The notes: generated by a model not told the origin, from the letters alone. Positions 50,064 to 59,977 are shown, numbered from the stretch's first letter. The stretch is 64,000 bases of DNA from Thermoplasmata archaeon (GCA_022750155.1 JAKIWG010000012.1:1-64000), one strand, 5' to 3'. Translations and numbers: made by a program.

Positions 50064-50426
50064 CTACAGACCGTGACACTGGAAGTGGGAGGCGAGTCGA
50101 CGGAGGATCGTCGGGGATTCGTACGAGGGACCAAACTGCTCCAGCGCGGTGTGAGGGGAGTTCACGGACCAGTATAGGGCGTCCTCGCAGTGAACCCCGA
50201 TGGAGATCGCAGAAACCCCTTCGAATCGGGCCCGCCCGGCTTCGACGAGACGGTCCGCCGCTCTCCGGGTCACCTCGAGACCGTTCCCCCGGTCTTCAAA
50301 CCCGACCGACGCGACGACCTCCTCGTAGAGGCGATGGACGCACCAGGGCGAGTCGACGCTCTCGTCGAGGGCCTGCTGTATCCGATCGGCCAGGCGATGT
50401 TGGCCTTCGGACATGGGGGTGGCCAT
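50064..50426 (-). CDS. Hypothetical protein
   Basis: 120 aa MATPMSEGQHRLADRIQQALDESVDSPWCVHRLYEEVVASVGFEDRGNGLEVTRRAADRLVEAG..., plausible helical composition. Confidence 0.45.
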   Translation of the reverse strand: MATPMSEGQHRLADRIQQALDESVDSPWCVHRLYEEVVASVGFEDRGNGLEVTRRAADRLVEAGRARFEGVSAISIGVHCEDALYWSVNSPHTALEQFGPSYESPTILRRLASHFQCHGL

Positions 50427-50733
50427 GCCCCATTCTTGCCGGGGCGGGTGGATAAATCTGTCGATGTTCGAATGGCCAGCCCTGTGGGGTGAAACGTCCA
50501 GATAGGCGGTCCACACGGGGGGGTCCCGTCGGGCGACCGGTTCTCCGGGGGAAGGTCTGGGGGGTCGGTGGGCCTTTAACTGAGAAGCCCATGGACCTTC
50601 GGATTCCATCAGGGGATGAACTAACGAAGGCGCCTACCTCCGACCTGCGAACCCCGCGGATGGCGGAGTGGTCGGTTTCCGCGGTTCGCCCGGCGGGGGG
50701 CCCCCCGACGGCCCTTCGCCTGGAGGTGGGCCG

Positions 50734-52737
50734 ATGGACCTGACCGACCCGGCGACCTACATCCCGATTCTTTTCCTCATCCTGATCGCCCTCCTGTTCC
50801 TCATCGCGGGACTGTTCCTCATCACGGAGAACGAGGTGGGGATCCTCACCCGCCGGATGTTCGGCACTCGAATGCCCCCTGGGCAGGTCATCGCCCGCCA
50901 CGGCCAGGTCGGTGTGCAAGCCACGACGCTCATGCCCGGACTCTACTGGCGGATGCCCATCATTTGGAACATCAAGAAGGCCCCGGTCATCGAGGTCGGC
51001 GAGGCGAACACTGCGACCATCGAGTCGATCGACGGCCGACCCCTGCCGAAGGGTCGCTTGCTGGGAGACGAGGTCGAGTGCAACCAGTTCCAGGACGCAG
51101 AAAAGTTCCTGGACGGAGGTGGATTCAAGGGGCCCCAGGTGGGAATCCTCCGCCCTGGGAAATATCGGATCAACACGCTCGCCTTCACGCTCAAGATGTG
51201 GACTGCCGCCCAGATCAATGCCGGGCAGGTCGGGATCATCACGGCCCAAGACGGGCGACCCCTCCCCACGCGACTGATCGTGGCGCCGCCCCCCATGACC
51301 GCCGCTTCCCCCGAGCTCCCCCACGCCCGAAACCACAACTACTTCCAGGACGGGCCTGCGTTCCTCGACAGCGGAGGGTATCGTGGCCCCCAGCAGGATA
51401 CGCTGCAGCCTGGACGTTACTACATCAATCCGCTCCTTTTCAATGTCGATATCAAGAGCGTGTTCGAGGTCCCGCCGGGGTTCGTTGCGGTCCTCCGATC
51501 GAATATCGGCGAGGAGCTCGAGCACTCTGACTCCAAGCCGACGCCCATCTCCGACCGCCCTGACTTCGACCAGACCGTACACAGCGCGATCGAGACGATC
51601 CTGACGGTCGACCGGAACCGTCGGGGGATCTGGCAAATCCCGGTCGCTCCGGGAAAGTACAACCTCAACCCCGTCGCCTTCACCGCCTATCTCGTCCCCA
51701 CGAGCGCGATCATGGTCGACTGGGCGAGCTCGCAGCGGCCGAACGCCCCGGAAATGTCCCGCCCCTCGACCGCCCCAATGCAGGACACCTCCTCCTACCC
51801 GTACCTGACGGACCAGACCGCGAAGGGCGTGTCGTTCTTTCAGTTCTCCCAGCTTAAGGTGACCTCGAAGGACGGGTTCCAGCTGGAGGTCGACGTGCGG
51901 ATGGTGATCCGGATCCTACCGGAGAACGCGGCGTTCATCATCGCCCGGTTCGGTTCCGTGTTCAATCTGATCCAGCAGATCGTGCATCCCCTCATCGACT
52001 CGTCATTCCGAAACAATGCCGGGGAGAAGAAAGCCCTCGAGTTTGTCCAGGGCCGCTCCCAGCTCCAGCAGGAGGCGCTTGAGAAGGCCCGCACCGAGTT
52101 CGCGAAGTACATGGTCGAGGCCCAGAACCTCCTGATCTCCTACATCGCCGTAGACGAGAGCCTCCTCGCCACCCAGACCCAGAAGGAGATCGCCATGCAG
52201 CAGCAGGCCCAGTATCAGCAACAGGCGCTCGCCGAGGAGCAACGCATCGCCGTCCAGGAGAAGACGGCCCGGGCGAACCTCCAGCCCCAAGTCGTCCAGG
52301 CGGTCCTGCAGGTCGAGATCAACGAGAACGAGGCCAAGGCTCTCGTCAAGCAAGCGGAGGGGATCCGGGACTCCACCCGGATCAAGGCCGACGGGGAGGG
52401 CGCCGCGGTCCGTACCGTCGGGCAGGCGCAGGCCGACGCGTACCTGGCGCAGGCGACCGTCATTGGCCCGGAGCGGGTCGCTCTGGTGCGGGTGATGGAG
52501 CAGGTCCGGGACGGGCAGATCCGGATCACCCCCGATACCCTGGTCGCGACCGGGGGGGACGGGAGTTCGGCGAACACGATGATCACCGCCTATCTTGCCA
52601 CCCTGCTCGCGGGCAAGTCCACCGCCGCGGCGAGTTCCAAGGGGGCCCCGGCACCCTCGGCCCCGAACGCCCCTTCCGACACCCCCACACCTCCCGCTCC
52701 GAGCACTCCGAGGGCCGCGGCCAAGCCTTCCGCATGA
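50734..52737 (+). CDS. SPFH/flotillin-like membrane protein
   Basis: N-terminal TM YIPILFLILIALLFLIAGLFLITENEVGILTRR; SPFH-like DGFQLEVDVRMVIRILPENAAFIIARFGSVFNLIQQIVHPLIDSSFRN; Q/E/A-rich coiled coil; alanine/proline-rich tail. Confidence 0.85.
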   Translation: MDLTDPATYIPILFLILIALLFLIAGLFLITENEVGILTRRMFGTRMPPGQVIARHGQVGVQATTLMPGLYWRMPIIWNIKKAPVIEVGEANTATIESIDGRPLPKGRLLGDEVECNQFQDAEKFLDGGGFKGPQVGILRPGKYRINTLAFTLKMWTAAQINAGQVGIITAQDGRPLPTRLIVAPPPMTAASPELPHARNHNYFQDGPAFLDSGGYRGPQQDTLQPGRYYINPLLFNVDIKSVFEVPPGFVAVLRSNIGEELEHSDSKPTPISDRPDFDQTVHSAIETILTVDRNRRGIWQIPVAPGKYNLNPVAFTAYLVPTSAIMVDWASSQRPNAPEMSRPSTAPMQDTSSYPYLTDQTAKGVSFFQFSQLKVTSKDGFQLEVDVRMVIRILPENAAFIIARFGSVFNLIQQIVHPLIDSSFRNNAGEKKALEFVQGRSQLQQEALEKARTEFAKYMVEAQNLLISYIAVDESLLATQTQKEIAMQQQAQYQQQALAEEQRIAVQEKTARANLQPQVVQAVLQVEINENEAKALVKQAEGIRDSTRIKADGEGAAVRTVGQAQADAYLAQATVIGPERVALVRVMEQVRDGQIRITPDTLVATGGDGSSANTMITAYLATLLAGKSTAAASSKGAPAPSAPNAPSDTPTPPAPSTPRAAAKPSA

Positions 52738-53153
52738 CCCCGGCCGCCTGAATCCACGCAAGAACGCCGCCATACCGCCCGAGCGTGCGCGGCTTCCGCC
52801 GGTATCTCTTGAACCCCCCCGGGGCGAACGGCAGATTCTGCGGGGGCCCGGCTGCGTCCTCTCGGCCCCACGTCCTTAAGTGAGTGGTAGCAACACGTTA
52901 AGTAACCGGACTCCGAGTCCAGACCCCTACCATGACCCTCCATTCACCCCTGATCGAACCCGACGTGGATCGGGCGGCCTCGACGGCCGCCCCTATCGGG
53001 CGGAGGAGCCTTTCGGCCCTCCGTTCCTCCTCCGCCGTGGGGCTCGGAAGTCCCATCGGGAGCCCTGTTTTGCCACGGTATCATGGGGTAGTAATACGTA
53101 TAATCCACACCCCCACCACCAGCACCCCGGTTCCGGGCGAGGAGTGAAGTCGA

Positions 53154-54182
53154 ATGTCGGTCGCGGGAGAACAGATGGAGTTCCGGGGACACCTTCGAAC
53201 CCCCCGGCCGCTCGGAGGGACCGCCGTCCCGGACCTTTCCGGCAGTGTCTCGGCGTCCCTGGGGGATGATTTGGGACCCTCGGCGTCCGCCCAAATGGGC
53301 AACTTCGATTTCTCCCACGCCGGGGGCTTTCCCCTCGGCGAACTGTTTGGGTCGCGGCGGGAGACGGTCTTCCGGCACCAGTCGGAGATCGGGATCCCCA
53401 CCGCCGAGGCCGTCGAACACACCCCGGGGCTCAGCATCGTGGTTCCGGCGTGGAACGAGGAGGCCCGGCTCCCCAAGACGCTCGACCGCTACCTGCCCTT
53501 CCTCGAGGCTCGAAAGCAGCCGTTCGAAGTGATCATCGTCGTCGACGGCTCGAACGACGCGACGGCCTCCGTCGCCCGCTCGTATGCGGCCCGCGGCGTA
53601 CGGGTGCTCGAATTCCCCCACAAGCTGGGGAAGGGGGGCGCCGTCCTCCAAGGACTACGCGCGGCCAAGTTCGATGTCGTCGGCTACGTCGACGCCGATG
53701 GGCCGATCGTCCCCGCCGAGATCGACCGGCTCGTGGGGTCCCTCGACTACGCGGACGTCGCCGTCGGCTCCCGGTGGGCCCCGGAGAGCGTCGTGACCGA
53801 ATCTCAACCTCCGTTCCGGATCCTCGCCGGACGTGCCTTCAACCTCCTCTCGCGGGTCCTCCTCGGGCTGAAGCTCAAGGACACGCAGTGCGGGGCGAAG
53901 TTCATGCGCCGCGCCATGGTCCAGAGCGTGCTCCACCAGGTGACCCTCTCCAACTGGGCGTTCGACGTGGACCTCCTCTACCACATGCGGAAGGCCGGGG
54001 CGACGATCACTGAGGTCGGCGTGACCTGGCGCCACGACTCGGCGAGCAAGCTACCGGTGATGAAGATCATCCCGGTGATGTTCCTGTCGGTCATCGGGGT
54101 CCGGCTGATGAACCTCCCGATCTCCCACCGCGTACCGCGCAAGATGGTCGATTGGTTCGTCGCGAACTACGGCACCGCCTGA
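53154..54182 (+). CDS. GT2-family glycosyltransferase (dolichyl-phosphate glucosyl/mannosyltransferase-like)
   Basis: SIVVPAWNEEARLPKTLDRYLPFL..VIIVVDGSNDATASVARSYAARGVRVLEFPHKLGKGGAVLQGLRAAKFDVVGYVDADG; SD-like gaggag upstream. Confidence 0.88.
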   Translation: MSVAGEQMEFRGHLRTPRPLGGTAVPDLSGSVSASLGDDLGPSASAQMGNFDFSHAGGFPLGELFGSRRETVFRHQSEIGIPTAEAVEHTPGLSIVVPAWNEEARLPKTLDRYLPFLEARKQPFEVIIVVDGSNDATASVARSYAARGVRVLEFPHKLGKGGAVLQGLRAAKFDVVGYVDADGPIVPAEIDRLVGSLDYADVAVGSRWAPESVVTESQPPFRILAGRAFNLLSRVLLGLKLKDTQCGAKFMRRAMVQSVLHQVTLSNWAFDVDLLYHMRKAGATITEVGVTWRHDSASKLPVMKIIPVMFLSVIGVRLMNLPISHRVPRKMVDWFVANYGTA

Positions 54183-54244
54183 TCGGCCGGTCGTTTCGGC
54201 CGCTGCCGGCCCGCACCCGTCTCGGGGCGCGGGTTAGGGTTGGG

Positions 54245-55795
54245 TTACGGTGCCGCCATCGACCTTCCTCGACGTCGGCGAGCCAGAAGGAGAGCAGAAA
54301 CGGCAAGGACGAGAACCGACGCCAACACGATCCCGGCTGTCCACCAGGCCGGTCCCGGGGGGTTCGTGTAGAAAGGCCCCTGGGGTGGGGGAGGGCATGG
54401 CGGAAGTTGCATTGAAAGCGTCACCGCGGACATTGCCGTGGTTCCTTGGCTGTCGGCAACCGTGAGGGTGACCGTTCGGTTCTGACCCCATGTCAGAGTC
54501 GTGTTGGTGTCGGGTTCGGTTGCACCCCCCGTCGGAAGGGTCCAGGTGTAGGTATAGGGCGGTGCCCCACCCGCGGGTGAGGCGTTGAGTAACACGTAGT
54601 TGGTGACGCCACCCGAGATTTCGCACGTCGCGTACTGGATGTGGAAGCTGAAGTTCGCGACGAGGGCCTCCGGGGCCCACCATTCCCAGGAGTCGTTGCG
54701 ATTGACGCCCGTCCCGAAACCGTTGCCTGACTGGTACTCGTCCGACCCGCCCGCGAGTAGGATTTTGTGGGAGTCTGGGTCATAGGCCATGACGGCGTAG
54801 CTTCGGTTGCTCGGAGACGGAACGGGCCCTAGAGGCAGCCATCGGGCGTCCTGGAAGAGCCAAGTCTGGCTCGGGAGAGTGAGGTTGCCGGCTCCCGATC
54901 CCCCCCCGAATAGGAGACCCTCCTGCGACCAGGGATCATAAGCGAATGACGCCCCGGCTCGCGGTGATGGGGCCACCGAGGTATGGAGGAGGGTCCAGTT
55001 TCCCGACCGGAATACCCACGTGTCGTTTGAGGCGTATGCTCCCGAGAAGAGAACCACCTGCTGGTCCTTCGAATCGTATGTCATCGCCGCGTAATCGCGA
55101 CCTGGAGGAGAGGTGGGTGGATTCAGCCGTGTCCACAACCCTGATCGGTAGGTCCAGGTGGGTGAACAGGGGCTTGCCCCGCAGCCGAGGGATCCTCCTT
55201 GGTCGGCGCCACCGAAGACCACAACGTACCCGTCCGCGGCATCGAAAGTCATCGAGGCCCCGGTCAAGGGGGGCGGCGAGTTGCTCACCGATCGGGTCAG
55301 ATCGGTCCAGTTCCCCCCGGAGAACGCCCAGGTTTCGTTACAGTAGGTCCCGCACCAACCCGTGCTGGTGGTGAACAGCAGAACGTACCCGTCGGCGGCA
55401 TCGTAGGCCATTATCGGGACGTCGATCTCCTTCGGGGTGGCCGTGTTCGTTTCACGCGTCCAGCCCCCCCCGCTAGCCAAGATGTACGTCGAAGACTGTC
55501 CGGTTGAGTTCTCCGCGGTGACGAGCACAAAGTAGTGGTCTCGCGCGTCGAAGACCATAGTCGATACGACCGCATCGAGGGGTCCCGTCCGGTTGGTCAT
55601 GTTGGTCCAGTTGCCGGGAGCGGGGGAACTCGAGCCGGAATGCAGTTGGGGAGGATTCGTCCGATGGTTCTCGCCGGACAGGAGCCCCGGAGGCGCTCCA
55701 CCACCGCCGAGCGGGGAGGAGGTGAGGAGCAGCCCCCCACAGGCGACCGCTAGTAGGAGAGATGCGATTGGCCAAGATACCTCCCGCCGCCCCAT
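54245..55795 (-). CDS. Kelch-like beta-propeller surface protein with PKD-like domain and C-terminal TM
   Basis: YDAADGYVLLF, FDAADGYVVVFGG, YDSKDQQVVLFSG repeats; NASPAGGAPPYTYTWTLPTGG..VTLTVADSQGTT; TM TAGIVLASVLVLAVSALLLARRRR. Confidence 0.82.
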   Translation of the reverse strand: MGRREVSWPIASLLLAVACGGLLLTSSPLGGGGAPPGLLSGENHRTNPPQLHSGSSSPAPGNWTNMTNRTGPLDAVVSTMVFDARDHYFVLVTAENSTGQSSTYILASGGGWTRETNTATPKEIDVPIMAYDAADGYVLLFTTSTGWCGTYCNETWAFSGGNWTDLTRSVSNSPPPLTGASMTFDAADGYVVVFGGADQGGSLGCGASPCSPTWTYRSGLWTRLNPPTSPPGRDYAAMTYDSKDQQVVLFSGAYASNDTWVFRSGNWTLLHTSVAPSPRAGASFAYDPWSQEGLLFGGGSGAGNLTLPSQTWLFQDARWLPLGPVPSPSNRSYAVMAYDPDSHKILLAGGSDEYQSGNGFGTGVNRNDSWEWWAPEALVANFSFHIQYATCEISGGVTNYVLLNASPAGGAPPYTYTWTLPTGGATEPDTNTTLTWGQNRTVTLTVADSQGTTAMSAVTLSMQLPPCPPPPQGPFYTNPPGPAWWTAGIVLASVLVLAVSALLLARRRRGRSMAAP

Positions 55796-56108
55796 TGTTC
55801 GGACCGATGCCCGTCCCCCAGGAGAAGGTGTATCGCCCGTTCGAATGACCTTTTCGAAGGACCGATTTTACTGGCCGCCAAGCACGAATCGGGCTGGCCT
55901 ATCTCAGCGTCTCCTCAACGGTAGGTGAGCCTTCTAAGAGTGGGGCAAAGGCTCAGATTCCCCCCGCCTCCGGGGGGATCGGCAATCTCCGCCCTCATGA
56001 TAGGATCCGATCGGCGGGTTGCGGGCGGGGGGATTGGCTAGGGGCCCTCATGCTAGGTTCCGGAGTCTGCTGGCCCACGTCAGGCCAGCCGAGTGCGCTT
56101 ATCTCTCG

Positions 56109-56585
56109 ATGAGGATGGGGGGCATGAGGCCCGTAATGAAATCGGAAGAGCTCGCCGAACTGATGCAGACGCTCGACGATGCATGGAACGCGGGACCCGG
56201 AAGTAACCTCTGGGATACGTTTCGGAAGCGGCACACGAAGGATGTCGCGGTCTACTGGCCGGGTCAGCCTGAACCGACCCGTGGGATACACAACCACGAC
56301 ACGGAGGCCGTCGAGTTCTTCAAGACCTTCCCCGACAACCACCTCATCAATCGCCCGTACAAGCTCTTCTTCGCTGCGGGCAATCACACCTGTTCCGTGG
56401 CGGACTTCACCGGGACCATGAAGGGTCCGATGAAGATGGGAGGCGGCAAGGTCATTCCGCCCACCGGAAAGTCCTTCCACGTGGAGTTCTGCACCATTGC
56501 TACGTGGAACGACTCTGGCGAAATCATCGAGGAGCGACTGTTCTACGACCTCGTCGGGCTCTTGCGACAGATTGGCCTATCGTAA
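56109..56585 (+). CDS. SnoaL/NTF2-like polyketide cyclase-family protein
   Basis: 158 aa; HTKDVAVYWPGQPEPTRGIHNHDTEAVEFFKTFPDNHL...FTGTMKGPM...GKSFHVEFCTIATWNDSGEIIEERLFYD. Confidence 0.75.
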   Translation: MRMGGMRPVMKSEELAELMQTLDDAWNAGPGSNLWDTFRKRHTKDVAVYWPGQPEPTRGIHNHDTEAVEFFKTFPDNHLINRPYKLFFAAGNHTCSVADFTGTMKGPMKMGGGKVIPPTGKSFHVEFCTIATWNDSGEIIEERLFYDLVGLLRQIGLS

Positions 56586-56644
56586 TGCCCTGCTCCGTTC
56601 CGACCCGCCCCTGACTACTCGGTTGTCGGCGGGGTAACAGGAAA

Positions 56645-57445
56645 GTGCCGCTCGTCTATGCCGCCTACCTACCGAACGCTCCTTTCCTCATTTCACCGGA
56701 GTCGTTTGGTGGCGCAGGCTCGGAGACGGTCGAAGCGATTCGGGGACTTCGTTTAAGGGAGCGCTTCAATCCCGGGGGCGTTGTCGTCTCGTCTCCGCAC
56801 TGGGTGACACAACCCCGGTTCCGGATCAACAGCAGCTCGCGCCCTCGACAGATATACGATTTCTCGGGCTTCCCTCCCAGCCTCACCGCGGTGAAGTATA
56901 CGCCCCCCGGCGACCCGGCGCTCGCCCGAGCGCTGGTGGCGGCAGCCCGGGCCGCCCGGGTCGAAGCCGAGGGGACCGAGGAATGGGGCCTGGACCACGG
57001 CGCTTGGGCCCCCCTCATGCGACTGCTCCCCGAGGGGGACACTCCGGTGGTGGCGATCTCGATCACGCAGCAGCCTCCCGAGACCTACATCGCCTTGGGA
57101 CGCGCAATCCGGCGTGCGCTCGCGTCGTGGCCGAAGTCGATCGCATTTGTCGGGACCGGTTCGATTCTCCACAACTTCGACCGGTTGGACTCGCGGCCTG
57201 ATGCCCGATGGCCCGAGGGGGAGCAGATCGAGAACGAGATACTGGAGATCCTCAGCGCGAGGAACGATGAAGCGCTCGTATCGTTCGATCGGAAAAAATG
57301 GAACACGATTCAGCCGGAGGGTAATCTCGGTCCTCTGTTCACCCTTCTTGGCGTTGTGGGCCCCGATGTCCGGCCCAGGGTGATCCGGGGCAGTTCGGTA
57401 ATGGGCGGATTTGGAATGTCTATCCTTGAATTCGTCCCGGCCTAG
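56645..57445 (+). CDS. LigB/DODA-type extradiol aromatic ring-opening dioxygenase family protein
   Basis: VVVSSPHWV, EEWGLDHGAWAPLMRLLPEGDTPVVAISI, FVGTGSILHNF; GTG start. Confidence 0.82.
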   Translation: MPLVYAAYLPNAPFLISPESFGGAGSETVEAIRGLRLRERFNPGGVVVSSPHWVTQPRFRINSSSRPRQIYDFSGFPPSLTAVKYTPPGDPALARALVAAARAARVEAEGTEEWGLDHGAWAPLMRLLPEGDTPVVAISITQQPPETYIALGRAIRRALASWPKSIAFVGTGSILHNFDRLDSRPDARWPEGEQIENEILEILSARNDEALVSFDRKKWNTIQPEGNLGPLFTLLGVVGPDVRPRVIRGSSVMGGFGMSILEFVPA

Positions 57446-57753
57446 CGGGCGAGTTGGAAGACTGATTCGCAGCCTCGGGGTTGTCGGCCGCGCTGATTAT
57501 TCCGTGGCATTGACGTTTCCGACGCGCGGTTGATGACCTCAACGCAATCAACGGACGGTGGGGGAGCCCGCGGGGGACAGCGAAAGGGCCGCACGATCCG
57601 GAATCGAAGCCGAGCGGGCATCCGAGGTTCTCGGTCGAACGACCTTCCCCTCATACGACACGCCCGTGGAGGGTGGGGTCAGGGGTTCCCTTTCGCGCGG
57701 GCTCGGCAAGTTCGCCCTTGAGCCGGTGCAGACCCGCGGGCGAGAACGTTGCG

Positions 57754-57775
57754 CGGGCGCCCCTTCGGGGGCCCG
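57754..57775 (+). other. Strong GC hairpin CGGGC(g)CCCC-TTC-GGGGGCCCG inside a ~540-bp gap
   Basis: 9 bp with one bulged G, read directly. Confidence 0.4.
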
Positions 57776-57982
57776 AATCCTGCAGGGGCCATGGAGTGCC
57801 GGCAGCGGCAGGGCTCGGTTTGACGCCCCTTTTGGACCAGAAACGACCGTTGCGAAAAGCAGATGGGCTCGTGGCGCGCTAGGGCAGGTGTCGATGGGAA
57901 TTCAGCGGAGGGCGCCGAGGGGGTCCGCAATTCAGGCACCCGAGGAACACCGGGCTCGCCAGGTCCTGCCTGAGGCCGCCCC

Positions 57983-59566
57983 TTGACCTGGCCGGCGGCG
58001 CGGCCCACTTCGAAACCCACCATCCGCCCGGCCGCGCATCCGCCCCCGCGACCCACCCCGCGAACGCCGTCGCCCCCCACACAGCCCGTTCGGGCCGTCA
58101 CCCCCCGGCAACGGCGGTGGAGATGGGCGGCCGCTATTGCGGCCGTCATCGTCGTCGCGGTGGTCATCATTGGCCTCAGCGGGTTCGTGTTACGCCCCAC
58201 CCCGAAGTCACCTGGCCCGATGGGGCCGATCACACCCGCCCAGGTCCCGTTCCAGCACATCGTCGTGCTCATGATGGAAAATCACGCGTTCGACAACTTG
58301 TACGGAGCGTACTGCCCGACCGTGAGCGCCGCGTGCCCCTCGGCTGTGAACGGGATACCGTCAGGGACGTGCGTCCCGTACAATGCCACCGACCCCGGGG
58401 CAGGCTGCATCGCCCCCTACCCGTTTACGCGCGCCCAGCTCTCGAGCCACGATCCCCCGCATGAATGGAATTCTTCGACCGGTTCGATCAACAAGGGTGC
58501 GATGAACGGGTTCTACACGGCCGAGGGCTCCGGCACGGTTCCGTTCGGATACTACGGCGCGCAAACAATCCCCCTGTACTATGATCTCGCTCAGCAGTAT
58601 GCCCTCGGTGAGAACTTCTTCTCGTCGGCCCTCTCCTACTCGCTCCCGAACCATTGGTACCTGATGGCAGGGCAAGCGCCCCCCGGCGGGGTGAACATCA
58701 CTACCCTCCAGACCACCTATGAGAAGGAGTCCTACCTCGATGCTGCGAACAAGACCCGCACAGTGCAGGACCTCCTGAACTCCACCCCGTCAGTGACCTG
58801 GAAGTACTACGATTGGGCCCTCCCCCCGTACAACGTCTCGATCGGCGGCCCCCGTGGGCTCATCGAGAATTCAGCGTTCAACAACTGGGCCCCCCTCGCG
58901 GCCCGACATGAGTCGTACACACGATGGTACGTCGACCATTTCGTCACCCGGGACGCCTTCTTCAACGACACCGCGGCCGGAACGTTGCCGAACGTCTCGT
59001 GGATTATCCCAGGTGTGTTGTTCTCGGACCACCCCCCGGCGAACCTGTCGGAAGGACAGGCGTACGTGACAAGCGTCGTCAACGCGCTTGAGTCGTCGTC
59101 GGCATGGAACAGCACGGCGCTCTTCGTCTGCTGGGACGACTACGGTGGATTCTACGACCACGTCGCGCCACCGACGCTCGACGGGCTCGGACTCAGTCTA
59201 CGAGTTCCACTGCTGGTGGTGAGTCCGTACACCCCTGCGGGACTGGTGGTCAACAGCATCGGATACTTCGAGTCTATCCTCCACTTCATCGAATGGAAGT
59301 TCGGGCTAGGGTGCCTCACCCCCCGGGACTGTAATGCCCCGCTCCCGCTCGACTACTTCAACTTCCAGACCGGACCGCGGGCGCCGCTCTTGTTCCCCAC
59401 CGACCCGATCAACGCCACCTACCCCATGGCGGCGCAAGTGGGCAGTGCCTCGTTGGCGATTCTCCACAGCTACCGGATGGGGGATTGCTCGATCTTCTGC
59501 GTCGACCCAACTCGTTGGATTACGGGCCCGCCGGCGGCCAACTTGACCTCGACGCAGGTCGATTGA
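57983..59566 (+). CDS. Membrane-anchored phosphoesterase (acid phosphatase / phospholipase C family)
   Basis: IVVLMMENHAFDNLYGAYCPT, HEWNSSTGSINKGAMNGFY, YALGENFFSSALSYSLPNHWYLMAG, ALFVCWDDYGGFYDHVAPP; N-terminal TM; TTG start. Confidence 0.88.
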   Translation: MTWPAARPTSKPTIRPAAHPPPRPTPRTPSPPTQPVRAVTPRQRRWRWAAAIAAVIVVAVVIIGLSGFVLRPTPKSPGPMGPITPAQVPFQHIVVLMMENHAFDNLYGAYCPTVSAACPSAVNGIPSGTCVPYNATDPGAGCIAPYPFTRAQLSSHDPPHEWNSSTGSINKGAMNGFYTAEGSGTVPFGYYGAQTIPLYYDLAQQYALGENFFSSALSYSLPNHWYLMAGQAPPGGVNITTLQTTYEKESYLDAANKTRTVQDLLNSTPSVTWKYYDWALPPYNVSIGGPRGLIENSAFNNWAPLAARHESYTRWYVDHFVTRDAFFNDTAAGTLPNVSWIIPGVLFSDHPPANLSEGQAYVTSVVNALESSSAWNSTALFVCWDDYGGFYDHVAPPTLDGLGLSLRVPLLVVSPYTPAGLVVNSIGYFESILHFIEWKFGLGCLTPRDCNAPLPLDYFNFQTGPRAPLLFPTDPINATYPMAAQVGSASLAILHSYRMGDCSIFCVDPTRWITGPPAANLTSTQVD

Positions 59567-59977
59567 CCGGGGCGGCCGATGGGGTCCCACCCCGAAGATA
59601 CGGAACTAGCCCCCGGAGCTCCGATAATGAGTGCTCCGTCCGGCCCACGACCTCGATGGTAGCCCGTGCGTCTGGCAACGTCGGGCGAGGTCAAACGGAC
59701 GAGAACGTCGGTCTCAGCCTGATTCTGGTTCGCGCCGGGTTAGGGCAGGCGGCGACACCAGGCGATAATGGTCTACGTGACGTGACTGGGCACGATGCGT
59801 GGTAAACGACGCTGGCGAAGGGCTCGTGGGGGCCGGCGATCGAAGAATCGGGAACCCACCCGATGGGGCGAAGCGGCCACCCGAGAGTCGGAACAGCATG
59901 TCGGAGTGAGAATGCCTCCCAATGCGCCTGCGCCCGAGGCGCAAGAGCCACAACCCCAGAAAACGGCCTTACTCCCG

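Noticed and set aside
50658-50700. gcggatggcggagtggtcgg, resembling a tRNA-Ser/Leu 5' end
   Set aside because: No anticodon stem, T-arm or 3' acceptor follows; likely coincidence upstream of the SPFH gene.
52932-53147. 71-aa ORF MTLHSPLIEPDVDRAAS... upstream of the GT2 gene
   Set aside because: Low-complexity, Ser/Pro/Arg-biased; overlaps a likely promoter region with TATA-like element; no support as a gene.
57558-57986. 142-aa ORF between LigB-like and phosphoesterase genes
   Set aside because: Composition typical of random high-GC translation; covers a strong hairpin; not supported.
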